This document shows, piece by piece, positions 23,492-31,154 of a stretch of 32,735 bases of DNA (within the stretch, counting starts at the first letter, position 1; the number at the start of each line of letters is the position of its first letter). Source of the stretch: Nitrospira sp. CG24A (GTDB taxonomy: Bacteria > Nitrospirota > Nitrospiria > Nitrospirales > Nitrospiraceae); contig NEWT02000026.1 of assembly GCA_002869925.2 (NCBI GenBank), forward strand, positions 1-32,735. Reading direction: 5' to 3'. The translations under genes were made by a program, and so were the position numbers. The notes beneath the pieces were generated by a model, which was not told the DNA's origin, searched no databases, and was given only the letters and a program-made list of their open reading frames with translations.

Positions 23492-24094
23492 ATGGTACGT
23501 CGGAGAATGATGCACAGTGTTCTCGCGTTGGGTTTCGTAGTGAGTGCTCTATTGGTTTCTACGCCTGAGAGGTCCCAGGCACTCGATATCGTACATGAAG
23601 GAACTGCTCATCCGGGAGAGATCGTCGCAGGTCTGCGCGTGGGTCCTGGATTCAGCACGACACCAAGCCTGGATACAGTGGGCCCATCGCTTAGTTTTCA
23701 AGGTCTCTACGGACTGAACAAATGGCTTCGTGCCGGCATGACGCTCGATTGGGACCAACGCGGGATCGATGACCGCGTCACAAATAGAGACGGCTCACTT
23801 TCTACCATTACCATCCTGCCTGTATATTTGGAGTATCGCCCAGGGCATATCGGCAGTTTTCAGCCGTATATCGCATCGGGGATCGGGGTCAATATCAACA
23901 ATAAGAACGTGTCCAACACGTTTGCATGGCGGGCTGCCGGTGGGTTTGACTATTATTTGACGAACTTATTCTCCGGCGCTCCCAAGGGGTTAGCCTTCAA
24001 CACTGAAGTGAAGTACACTCGAAACGTCACCGAGGGGGAGGAATTAGGAGGCGTGGCGCTGCTCTTCGGCGCGCGCTGGTCGTTTGGTATGTAG
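23492..24094 (+). CDS. outer-membrane beta-barrel protein
   Basis: The 200-residue precursor has a signal peptide (core SVLALGFVVSALLVSTP, likely cut after SQA near residue 30). The mature part alternates amphipathic strands typical of 8-stranded barrels: EIVAGLRVGPGFST, SLSFQGLYGLNKWLRAGMTLDW, ITILPVYLEYRP, FQPYIASGIGVNIN, AWRAAGGFDYYL, LAFNTEVKYTRN and VALLFGARWSFGM. The chain closes on an aromatic-containing strand, as expected for BAM substrates. AGGAGGTG lies just before the ATG. It follows the metal importer by 158 bases, but a shared function is not evident. The nearest families are the general outer-membrane beta-barrel/OmpW-like proteins. Confidence 0.85.
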   Translation: MVRRRMMHSVLALGFVVSALLVSTPERSQALDIVHEGTAHPGEIVAGLRVGPGFSTTPSLDTVGPSLSFQGLYGLNKWLRAGMTLDWDQRGIDDRVTNRDGSLSTITILPVYLEYRPGHIGSFQPYIASGIGVNINNKNVSNTFAWRAAGGFDYYLTNLFSGAPKGLAFNTEVKYTRNVTEGEELGGVALLFGARWSFGM

Positions 24095-24115
24095 GCTTGA
24101 ATCTTTTCGAGCTGT

Positions 24116-24164
24116 GGGACACGTCGGGCACGAGACCCGACGTGTCCCTCGCACCCACTTTTTT
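24116..24164 (+). terminator. strong hairpin terminator after the beta-barrel gene
   Basis: GGGACACGTCGGG (24116-24128) pairs perfectly over 13 bases with CCCGACGTGTCCC (24136-24148) around a 7-base loop. TTTTTT follows at 24159-24164, 10 bases after the stem. The offset T-run is unusual, but the stem is the strongest in the window. Being symmetrical, it could also protect the 3' end of the convergent GNAT mRNA. Confidence 0.75.
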
Positions 24165-24235
24165 ATCTGGATCCCACATCTCCAATGAAGCCGTAGGCGA
24201 ACGGCAATCACTCGAAGGCCGACGTCACCTGTCAG

Positions 24236-24667
24236 TTATTCTGCACGGGACTGTTTCGAGCGACTCCAGACCATGCCGGTCTGTTCGTTGGAGCTGAACC
24301 CTAGTTTTTCGTAAAAACCCGGTCGGCGCGTGCAAAGCCAAAACAGTTCAATTTTTTTGAGGCGCGGGTGGTTCAAGATTCGCTGGACGATATTCGATCC
24401 GACGCCCTGACCCTGGTAGGCCTTATCGACGATTACGTCCCAGATGGTTGCCCTGTAGACATAGTCCGTTAATACCCTGCCAAATCCGATCAGCAGGTCA
24501 CTATCCCATGCGGTCACAGCGATATCGGTGTGGCGCAGCATCTCGCGTGCATCGTGAAGCGTCCGCCCTTTGGCCCATGGTGCTTGCTGGTAGAGGCGAA
24601 CGAGTTTGGCTGGGTCAAGGTCCTTCCTTTCAGCAAAAATGATGACGGGCTTGAGGGTAGGGGGCAT
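24236..24667 (-). CDS. GNAT-family N-acetyltransferase
   Basis: This 143-residue enzyme transfers acetyl from acetyl-CoA to an unknown amine. The acetyl-CoA binding motif A is seen in VDKAYQGQGVGSNIVQRIL (the QGQGVG pyrophosphate loop), preceded by GFGRVLTDYVYRATIWDVIV and followed by the closing motif PGFYEKLGF. From memory the central segment resembles the small cyanobacterial/plastid GNAT group (GRVLSDG...ATIWDVVVDP), but the substrate cannot be inferred from that. The gene converges on the beta-barrel gene and diverges from the small zinc ribbon. Confidence 0.9.
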   Translation of the reverse strand: MPPTLKPVIIFAERKDLDPAKLVRLYQQAPWAKGRTLHDAREMLRHTDIAVTAWDSDLLIGFGRVLTDYVYRATIWDVIVDKAYQGQGVGSNIVQRILNHPRLKKIELFWLCTRRPGFYEKLGFSSNEQTGMVWSRSKQSRAE

Positions 24668-24728
24668 CTTGTACTAGATTATCTCCCAGCGACAGCGACT
24701 ACGTGATACGAAGTGTACGAGGAACATT

Positions 24729-24908
24729 ATGGCAACGCAAGTACGAACCTGCCCTAAGTGCGCACAGCTGATGTGGCTGAAAGAAGATCAGTACGAACAG
24801 CTGGATGAGGAGACCATCCGCGGAAAGTGCCCTCAATGCGGATCAACCGTTCGCTTCACGCTCGTCTCGCAGGGAGACAACGCTGCCGGCCCCAAGATGG
24901 GCCATTGA
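24729..24908 (+). CDS. small zinc-ribbon protein (59 aa)
   Basis: This 59-residue protein begins MATQVRTCPKCAQLMWLKED and has two CxxC knuckles, CPKC (8-11) and CPQC (34-37), the classic four-cysteine zinc ribbon with a 22-residue spacer. GAGGA (24719-24723) lies 5 bases before the ATG, and the frame ends in TGA at 24906-24908. The good ribosome binding site and conserved cysteines make it a convincing gene despite its size. The function is unknown; such proteins often bind nucleic acids or act as small adaptors. It lies back to back with the GNAT gene and is followed by a hairpin at 24996. Confidence 0.75.
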   Translation: MATQVRTCPKCAQLMWLKEDQYEQLDEETIRGKCPQCGSTVRFTLVSQGDNAAGPKMGH

Positions 24909-25339
24909 ACGGGAAGTAGGGAAGGCATCCGGCCGATCCATCGAATTGCGAATAGACGTCCCTCCCGCCCCATCGCCTGTGACGAGCGTGAATCATTGCT
25001 CGAGTTTCCGAATGGGCCAATGCGGCCATTCGCTGAGCAAGGTATTGGTCCTTCGTCGTATCATGTCTCAATCGTCAAGCCCCTCTCGTCGCAGACGGAT
25101 TCCAGATAGTTCACACCCTCTTTCTGCCCTGACGCTGGTAGCGGTCGGGACGAACTCGATGCAGATTACGAGGTTTTCGTTCCATACATGATTGAATTGG
25201 TTATACTGCGAGCAGGATCCCCTTGACTCTTCTTCCGGATTGCTGCTCGTGAGGAAAGTGGGCCGACAAGTCGTTCGGTGCGAACATTTCACGGTCGATG
25301 TCATTCTTTTCTAGCTGATTGAGGGAAAGGATATAGTCC
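24909..25339. other. 431-base intergenic region between zinc ribbon and PilZ genes
   Basis: No gene is supported; frames on both strands lack motifs and ribosome binding sites. The region holds one two-part hairpin (24996-25040). No promoter for the PilZ gene stands out. Confidence 0.45.
24996..25040. repeat. nested inverted repeat / hairpin
   Basis: Outer arms TTGCTC (24996-25001) and GAGCAA (25035-25040) enclose inner arms CGAATGGGCC (25009-25018) and GGCCATTCG (25024-25032), which pair over 9 positions with one bulged G. There is no T-run, so it is probably not an intrinsic terminator. It lies 87 bases after the zinc-ribbon stop codon. Confidence 0.35.
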
Positions 25340-25708
25340 GTGGCAGCGAAAGATTTCAGGTCCACCAGTGCTCCAAGCCTAGACCGCGAGGCCGCGATGG
25401 CGGAACGTCGGGGTCGCCGCCTCAGTTTGAGTTGCCGCCTATTCTTTTTTGGAGAGGATGACTTTGAGGGCGAGGCGACGGTCATGGATCTTTCCACGAA
25501 CGGCTGTCAGGCAAAGTCCCTTATCCTGGTGCACGTCGGCATGACGCTCCGCCTATCTCTGTTTCTTCACGACCAGAAATGGCCTCTGCGTATCGACGAA
25601 GCCCTGGTGCGGTGGGTCAACGGCGGAATGTTCGGTCTCGAGTTTATCGGGATCAGACCGGCTCAGCGTGAACGAATTCGAGCCATCATTATGAAGGCCA
25701 ATCTCTAG
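25340..25708 (+). CDS. PilZ domain protein (c-di-GMP receptor)
   Basis: This 122-residue single-domain protein has both c-di-GMP motifs: the RxxxR-type arginine cluster in ERRGRRLSLSC (22-32) and DLSTNG, matching DxSxxG, near residue 50. The closing strand is MFGLEFIGI. The start is GTG 25340 with AAAGGA 8 bases upstream. The preceding 20 residues are a flexible tail. With no effector domain attached, it probably acts by binding partner proteins or by changing its own interactions when c-di-GMP rises. It differs clearly in sequence from the PilZ protein at 14737, so the two are not a recent duplication. Confidence 0.88.
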   Translation: MAAKDFRSTSAPSLDREAAMAERRGRRLSLSCRLFFFGEDDFEGEATVMDLSTNGCQAKSLILVHVGMTLRLSLFLHDQKWPLRIDEALVRWVNGGMFGLEFIGIRPAQRERIRAIIMKANL

Positions 25709-25820
25709 TAGGACGCGGTAGAGAGTAACCCTCTCACCCGTTCGACCTATTCGTTCCCAGCGGTGTTCGCTGCAGATCTATCCGGGAATCAGGTGAGGCA
25801 CTGGAAAAGGCGGAATCGGG

Positions 25821-26327
25821 CTAGAGCAGGTCACCGATCAGCTTCACCGCCTCTTCGGGCGAGGCTGCGGCATACACAAGATGCGGTGCGAGACTTTTGA
25901 AGAGACCCACCCCGTCCTTGTCGGCCCCCAACAGAATGACGATCCTCTTGGCCTTCAGCGCCAGCGCAACTTCTGAAACCGTTCCAGTGCCGCCGAGCCC
26001 GCAAGCCACGACGATATCGCTGGACATCACGTTCACGTTGTTGCGTGCCTGGCCCAGGTCCGTGACGATTGCCACGTCCACATATCGAGACACCCGTGCT
26101 TTGCCATCCGGAAGAATTCCGATCGTCAAGCTGCCTGGCACCGACTTCGCTCCCTCACTGGCCGCGTCCATCACACCGCTCGCACGCCCTCCAGTCAACA
26201 CCACCCATCCTTGACGTGCGATGAGCTCTCCTAGCGTTTTTGCATCAGTCAATTCTCGGGCGCCAGCCTTGGCTGGACCCATGACACCGATCACTGGTTT
26301 TCTGGTCGATTGTCGGATAGGGGGCAT
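25821..26327 (-). CDS. LOG-like Rossmann protein, TIGR00725 family
   Basis: The protein (168 residues from 26327) has the lysine decarboxylase-like/SLOG Rossmann fold: VIGVMGPAKAG at the first strand, VLTGGRASGVMDAASEGAK for the nucleotide-binding loop, then ARNNVNVMSSDIVVACGLGGTGTVSEVALALKAKR. The family binds nucleotides; the true LOG cytokinin phosphoribohydrolase motif PGGxGTxxE is changed to GLGGTGTVSE, so the function may differ. ATG 26327 with GAGG 11 bases upstream is preferred; GTG 26363 would add 12 residues without a ribosome binding site. It is on the same strand as the upstream msrA, 130 bases away. Confidence 0.88.
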   Translation of the reverse strand: MPPIRQSTRKPVIGVMGPAKAGARELTDAKTLGELIARQGWVVLTGGRASGVMDAASEGAKSVPGSLTIGILPDGKARVSRYVDVAIVTDLGQARNNVNVMSSDIVVACGLGGTGTVSEVALALKAKRIVILLGADKDGVGLFKSLAPHLVYAAASPEEAVKLIGDLL

Positions 26328-26457
26328 CACAGAACGAACCTCACTGGGTAAAGATATCGGCACAGGCTGCTTGGAATGGAAATATACACTGGGGGCGTGA
26401 GGCTTGTCGCGGGATTCTTGCGAACGGCCCGATGATCGTAAGGTTGCCGGTCCTACG

Positions 26458-27087
26458 CTATGGTTTCCCCCACAACGCGTCCAATCGCTGGGCTCGGCCG
26501 CAATTATATTTGTAGAATTTGTAGCGTACAGGGTTTTTCTTGTAGAAGTCTTGATGGTATTCCTCGGCCGGGTAAAACTGCGAGGCCATCACAATCTGCG
26601 TGACGATCGGTTCTTGAAATCGCTTCAATTGCTCGATCGACTGTTTGGAGGTCTCCGACGCACGCTTTTCTTCATCGGTCTGAAAGAAAATGGCGGAGCG
26701 ATATTGGTTGCCGTGGTCGCAGAACTGTGCGTTCGGCGTGACCGGATCAACGTTCAGCCAAAAAGCATCCAACAGCTTCTTGTAGCTCACTTTGGCCGGG
26801 TCATAGACCACTTCGACCGCTTCCGCATGTCCCGTTCGTCCCGCGGATACTGCCTCATAACTCGGATTAGCGACCGTTCCCCCCATGTATCCCGAGATCA
26901 CAGACGACACCCCATCAACCTTCTCGAAGGCTTCTTCCATGCACCAAAAACATCCTCCTGCAAAATAGGCCTTGCCAGGAGCGGCATCTGTCGCCGCCTG
27001 GCTGGTCGTGTGGACACTGTCGAAACTCCAGGCTCCGATGAGAAACACAGTCACGGCAAAAATGGATAGAACAGCTTGTTTGTTCAT
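26458..27087 (-). CDS. msrA: peptide methionine-S-sulfoxide reductase MsrA, exported form
   Basis: MsrA reduces the S-epimer of methionine sulfoxide in proteins. The catalytic motif is GGCFWCMEEAF with the nucleophile Cys46, then GYMGGTVANPSYEAVSAGRTGHAEAV, NAQFCDHGNQYRSAIFF and the C-terminal AEEYHQDFYKKNP with Cys196 as a likely resolving residue in KYNCGR. The first 32 or so residues are a signal peptide (VLSIFAVTVFLIGAW, then a cleavable region near SQAA), so this form works outside the cytoplasm and needs an envelope electron donor, not seen here. GAGGAGGG lies upstream of the ATG. A 221-codon frame on the other strand is a shadow of this gene. Confidence 0.96.
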   Translation of the reverse strand: MNKQAVLSIFAVTVFLIGAWSFDSVHTTSQAATDAAPGKAYFAGGCFWCMEEAFEKVDGVSSVISGYMGGTVANPSYEAVSAGRTGHAEAVEVVYDPAKVSYKKLLDAFWLNVDPVTPNAQFCDHGNQYRSAIFFQTDEEKRASETSKQSIEQLKRFQEPIVTQIVMASQFYPAEEYHQDFYKKNPVRYKFYKYNCGRAQRLDALWGKP

Positions 27088-27187
27088 GACACGGCCCTCC
27101 TCACTGACTCAGTCAAATAGCGCGATGAATCCTTACACGCTCTACGGGCCTGGCGCGGCTTCGGATGTTCCTGTATGATTCGGAATC

Positions 27188-27658
27188 ATGCGGACGGTTG
27201 CCCATTCTCTCGTGTGTGTGTTCTTCGTGACTCTGGTCGGGTGCGCATCTTGGCTGATGAAAGGTGAACCCCCTGAGGTGCTCGTGACGAATGTCACGCC
27301 TTTAGATGGAACCGCGTTCGAACAACGATTGCAAGTGGACCTCCGTATCCGAAACCCAAACGATTTCGATTTGCTCGCGACGGGCATCGACTTTACACTC
27401 AACCTCAACGGGAAACGGCTGGCTCGAGGATTGGGCAACACCACCATCACAGTCCCCCGACTCAGCGATACCGTCGTCTCAGTCCTGACCAGCACCTCGA
27501 CGTTCGACGTGGTACGCCAGTTTCTCAGCTTTTCCGAGACGAAAGGTCTCTCGTACGACATCACGGGGCGGCTCCACCTGAAAGACGGTCGCATGCCCTT
27601 TGATAACTCCGGCATCCTCTTCGAAAAAGGCCAGCTATCCGGTGCACCGTCTCCATAG
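27188..27658 (+). CDS. LEA14-like (LEA type 2) lipoprotein
   Basis: The 156-residue precursor has a lipoprotein signal, MRTVAHSLVCVFFVTLVGC, with lipobox LVGC. The mature domain is the LEA14/WHy beta-sandwich: VTNVTPLDGTAFEQRLQVDL, RIRNPNDFDLLATGIDFTL, NLNGKRLARGL and the closing DITGRLHLKD. The NPN turn is the hallmark of this family. Such proteins are linked to stress or desiccation tolerance in plants; in bacteria they are lipid-anchored proteins of unclear role. It converges on the large TPR gene with only 4 bases between stop codons. Confidence 0.88.
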   Translation: MRTVAHSLVCVFFVTLVGCASWLMKGEPPEVLVTNVTPLDGTAFEQRLQVDLRIRNPNDFDLLATGIDFTLNLNGKRLARGLGNTTITVPRLSDTVVSVLTSTSTFDVVRQFLSFSETKGLSYDITGRLHLKDGRMPFDNSGILFEKGQLSGAPSP

Positions 27659-27662
27659 CCCA

Positions 27663-29300
27663 TTACATTCGAGACCCAGCTGGAACGAAGTCGGCATGGG
27701 CCCAGGCCTTCTTGAAACGATCTTCGGCTTCTGCTGCGAGGTCCTCCTTCCGTTGGGCCTTGAGGCACTGGATCAATCCAATCAGCGCCCAGCCGTTGTC
27801 TGGATGCCGCAGAAGATCCGCGCGGTAGACCGTTTCCGCTTCGGTTGGGCGATGGGCCGATAAGAGCGCCGCCCCCAAATGATGCCGCACGGACAATGGC
27901 CAGAGCGGCGGCTCCGAATAGGGCAGCCCTTCTTCTATGCTGATCGCTTCCTCGAACAGCCGAACCGCGTCATCGTAGTGTTGGCGACGGGCGGCAATCT
28001 CTCCTGACAGGATCCGTTCAGCAATGTTGAGCAGTGCCCGTTCGGTCTTTTCTTCCGTCGCGCGATGGCGGCGGATCTGTTTTGTCAGGCCGGCAAGGAC
28101 GACGTGTTCACCCTCAGCTCCGGGGAGCCGGCCGGTCGCAACGAGCGCGAGTCCTCGTCCTAGCCTCCACATTCCTTCCAATAAGCGCAATCCCTTGGGT
28201 GGTGGGGGTTCCCTGAGCAACTCGTCCCACCGGCCAAAGCGAATCATCGAAAAGATCGGCGTTGGTAAATAGAGCTCCTTCCCGCGGTCTTTGCGGGCTT
28301 CCTCCTCTGTGATCGTCGCCGTCAAATCGCGAGCCACCTTCAAGGCGTCGACACTACGCCCCTCCATTGCCAAGGATGCCCAAAGAAAATGGAGATTGTG
28401 CGTGTAATAGCCGTCGGCATACTCGCCGGTTGGATGTTGATCGGCCAAGTATTGCTCATCGACGTGGGCGGCTTGTTGATTCTGTTCCGCCGCTTCGTGG
28501 TACTTTCCCATCCGCATGTAAATGTGCGCAGGCATATGGACGAGATGGCCAGCGCCAGGCATGAGGCGCGGCAGCCGCTCCGCGCAAGGCAACGCCAGTT
28601 CCGGTTGCATCGACGCCTCGATCGCATGCAGATAGTAATGGCAGGCCCCGGGGTGGTCGGGGTTTCGTGCGAGCACGGCCTCGAGCGTCGTAACGATCTC
28701 GACTGTGCCGGGCTGCGGGTGCCCATCCGGTTTCCAAAAATCCCAAGGCCGTAAATCCATCAGCGCTTCCGCGAACAGCGTGGCCGCATCATCGTCTTCC
28801 GGGAATCGCTGCGCCACCGATCGCATGGCCTTCGTGTAGGCTTCATCGAGTCCTTTGCGCTTGGAGGATTTCCGACTCACATACCGTGCGGCCAACGCCT
28901 CGATGTAGGCCTGCTCTTCGGGCCTGGTGTGGTCGGCCAGTCGTCGAGCTTTCTGGATCATGTCAATGGCCCGATGTTCGGCGTTCTTCCCCATGGCGCT
29001 ATTGATGTTGGGGCCGAGTGCCAGCGCCACCCCCCAATAGGGCATCGCCGCCTGCGGATCCTGTTGGATTGCCGCCTCAAACGACCGGATCGCCTCTTCA
29101 TGGTTGAAGGCATACACGAGTCGGAGTCCTTGATCGAAATACTGTTGGGCCTGTTCCGATGTGGTGGTGATGGGATGGTGGAGGGAGCCGAGGTTATCGA
29201 AGAGCGGCGGAGCATCGGTCTGATCAGCAGGCGCAGAGTGCGACGGTGACCACATCATGAGCCAGCAGGCGATACCTATCGCCAAGCGCGTGGCAACCAT
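27663..29300 (-). CDS. exported tetratricopeptide-repeat protein (545 aa)
   Basis: A signal peptide, MVATRLAIGIACWLMMWSPS then HSA, starts at ATG 29300, which has a strong GGGGAGG 4 bases upstream; the frame extends to 29471 but would overlap the preceding gene. The mature part is a solenoid of TPRs, the first reading AQQYFDQGLRLVYAFNHEEA with EEAIRSFEAAIQQDPQAAMP. It then carries a His-rich, conserved-looking core: WGVALALGPNIN, GACHYYLHAIEAS and AGHLVHMPAHIYMRMGKYHE. The HxxxHxPxH arrangement recurs in environmental TPR proteins of this type that I recall and could bind metal. The enzyme or scaffold role is unknown. It lies 49 bases downstream of the lipoprotein gene at 29350 on the same strand. 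Confidence 0.88.
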   Translation of the reverse strand: MVATRLAIGIACWLMMWSPSHSAPADQTDAPPLFDNLGSLHHPITTTSEQAQQYFDQGLRLVYAFNHEEAIRSFEAAIQQDPQAAMPYWGVALALGPNINSAMGKNAEHRAIDMIQKARRLADHTRPEEQAYIEALAARYVSRKSSKRKGLDEAYTKAMRSVAQRFPEDDDAATLFAEALMDLRPWDFWKPDGHPQPGTVEIVTTLEAVLARNPDHPGACHYYLHAIEASMQPELALPCAERLPRLMPGAGHLVHMPAHIYMRMGKYHEAAEQNQQAAHVDEQYLADQHPTGEYADGYYTHNLHFLWASLAMEGRSVDALKVARDLTATITEEEARKDRGKELYLPTPIFSMIRFGRWDELLREPPPPKGLRLLEGMWRLGRGLALVATGRLPGAEGEHVVLAGLTKQIRRHRATEEKTERALLNIAERILSGEIAARRQHYDDAVRLFEEAISIEEGLPYSEPPLWPLSVRHHLGAALLSAHRPTEAETVYRADLLRHPDNGWALIGLIQCLKAQRKEDLAAEAEDRFKKAWAHADFVPAGSRM

Positions 29301-29349
29301 CGATCCTCCCCTCACCCGCATGAAGCGCATTCTCCGTCCCGGGCTTGAT

Positions 29350-29721
29350 TTACCGCACTCGTTCGCGCTGCTCAATGTTCTGAATAAGCATCGCACGCCC
29401 TTTGTGATCGATATAGGCTTCAATTCGGTCCCCGACGTGAGCGGGTCGATCGATTCGAGTATTTTCGTCATGTGCCACGCGCTGCTCGATGCCGCTGGCC
29501 TCTCGAATCACATAGGCGCCGCCCTCCACCGCCGTCACCTCGCCGGTTAACACCACGACATGTGGTGGAATGGGGAGGCGCCCATCGCCGGCCAATTGGG
29601 CGCCAAGCGTCCCCCGCACGATCCCTTGGCCAAGGTCCTCTTGCCCCGACGTTCTCGTCCCGTTGCAACCGGCCACGAACAGACTCACTCCCAGCACAGT
29701 CATCACACACCATTTCATCAT
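29350..29721 (-). CDS. small lipoprotein with an OB-like domain
   Basis: The precursor starts MMKWCVMTVLGVSLFVAGC, with a lipobox FVAGC, at ATG 29721 (or the second ATG at 29718, better spaced from AGGG). The mature part ends in a 60-residue beta domain: VVLTGEVTAVEGGAYVIREA, IEQRVAHDENTRI and GDRIEAYIDHKGRAMLIQNI. This DUF5666-like, OB-type repeat is common in small exported proteins that I associate with Nitrospira. The function is unknown. A longer frame to 29775 adds residues unlike a signal peptide. It precedes the TPR gene, probably in one transcript. Confidence 0.82.
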   Translation of the reverse strand: MMKWCVMTVLGVSLFVAGCNGTRTSGQEDLGQGIVRGTLGAQLAGDGRLPIPPHVVVLTGEVTAVEGGAYVIREASGIEQRVAHDENTRIDRPAHVGDRIEAYIDHKGRAMLIQNIEQRERVR

Positions 29722-29810
29722 ATCCCTGTATGTCCCCCTCTCTTGTCTACCCGTGAGTTCCCCTCGAGTCAACAAATGGATGGGAACGTATCCCTCATGG
29801 CTGACGAACG

Positions 29811-31154
29811 TTAGAATCGAGTGACACTGGAAAAATTGAAGTCGCTGAGTGTCATCGCCGGCACAAGAAGTTTGCCTGTTTCGGACGTGATGGCTTCAGT
29901 GGGGTTGGTGGAAGCCTCGATCCGGTTGAACACTCGTAGCGGGCTTTCGTGAAAGCGAAAGTTTTTCACCGCCGATACAATGGCCCCATTCTCGACAAGA
30001 AACGTGCCGTCTCTCGTCATGCCGGTCAGAGTGAGATTGGTTGGATTGACTGTTCTGATGTACCAAAAGTTTGTCACGAGGATGGCGCGCTCCGTGTGCT
30101 TGATCATGTCCTGTAGCGTCGGCGGGGGTAATCCACTGGCTGAGAGGCAGGGGGCATCGAGCGTAGGAATGTTATCGATTCCCCGCGCCTTCGCCGTGAA
30201 CCGATCATAGGAAAGCTGTGTGAGCACTCCGTCGGTAATCCAGTCGGATGCCACAGTGGGCAACCCGTCTGGGGTGAATCCGATACCGAGGAGGTCCTCG
30301 TGTGCCGGCACATTACGAAATGTCAGTCGTGTGTCGACGATCTGCCGGCCTAATTTCCCCGACAATGCACTCGTATTTTTCTCGTACGATTTCGCGTCGA
30401 GTGCCCAGAGCAGCGAGTACCACAGCCCTGCGACGGCAGCCGGCTCAAGAATGACGGTATAGCGCCCCGGCGGCAGCTCGCGCACCTCCAGGCCCCGCTT
30501 GGCTTTATCGATTGCGGTGAGTGTTCGCTCCTGGACCTTCAGATGATCGATAGACCGATGAGCGGCGGCGCTCCAGCCGGTGGCGTCGCCGGTCTGAACC
30601 GTCAGGCTGAATCGTGCATCGGTCCGTGCTTCATGGGCAAAGAGTCCAGTGCTTGCGGCCACGCCGACTGTCGCCATCGATGACGACACGATTCCTGCTG
30701 CGCCCAGGTTTTCCATCCGGCATTGTCCGATCGCTTCGCTGGTATATTCCAGCCGGCGGGCTGGCCCTGCGAGGGCCGTTTCGGGTCGTGAGGTAGGAGT
30801 CGTCACATAGTGTTGTGGTTTCACCGGCGGGAGGTATTCCGGATCGTCCGGTGATCGCTCTGCGATGTGCGTCGCTCTGGCGACAGTCTCTTGTACCTTT
30901 CCTGCAGAGAAGTCTGTGGTGCTTGCGGTGCCGTGTCGCTGTCCGAACGCCACCGTCACACTCACAGACCCACGCCTCATATCGACGTTCTGGACGATCT
31001 GATTGTTCGCAAACCGCGTCGTCCCGCTCTGCTGATCATGCAACGATACCAGCGTGTGATCGCCGGTCGAACGGTTCAGCACCAACTCCATAAGAAATCG
31101 GAACTCATCCTGGCTCGTCAACTTTGGCCACGTCTTGTGACTCGTCGTACTCAT
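29811..31154 (-). CDS. tldE: TldE/PmbA-type subunit of the TldD/TldE protease
   Basis: TldE is the partner of TldD in a heterodimeric metalloprotease that trims small peptides; it lacks the metal motif itself. The 447-residue protein has the N-terminal U62 domain (VSLHDQQSGTTRFANNQIVQNV) and the C-terminal beta-rich domain (LPPGRYTVILEPAAVAGLW, VASDWITDGVLTQLSYDRF, TGMTRDGTFLVENGAIV). Its ATG at 31154 overlaps the tldD stop in the pattern ATGA, so a start at 31253, which the frame allows, is rejected. No peptide substrate gene is visible next to it, so a housekeeping role is likely, as opposed to a dedicated maturation system. Confidence 0.93.
   Translation of the reverse strand: MSTTSHKTWPKLTSQDEFRFLMELVLNRSTGDHTLVSLHDQQSGTTRFANNQIVQNVDMRRGSVSVTVAFGQRHGTASTTDFSAGKVQETVARATHIAERSPDDPEYLPPVKPQHYVTTPTSRPETALAGPARRLEYTSEAIGQCRMENLGAAGIVSSSMATVGVAASTGLFAHEARTDARFSLTVQTGDATGWSAAAHRSIDHLKVQERTLTAIDKAKRGLEVRELPPGRYTVILEPAAVAGLWYSLLWALDAKSYEKNTSALSGKLGRQIVDTRLTFRNVPAHEDLLGIGFTPDGLPTVASDWITDGVLTQLSYDRFTAKARGIDNIPTLDAPCLSASGLPPPTLQDMIKHTERAILVTNFWYIRTVNPTNLTLTGMTRDGTFLVENGAIVSAVKNFRFHESPLRVFNRIEASTNPTEAITSETGKLLVPAMTLSDFNFSSVTRF

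Noticed and set aside
26404-27069. Plus-strand frame of 221 codons, longer than msrA
   Set aside because: It is the antisense shadow of msrA, which has the GGCFWC motif, signal peptide and ribosome binding site; the plus frame has no motif.
27142-27768. Minus-strand 208-codon frame opposite the LEA14-like gene
   Set aside because: It has Arg/Ser/Pro-rich shadow composition with no ribosome binding site; the plus-strand frame has a lipobox and the NPN family turn.
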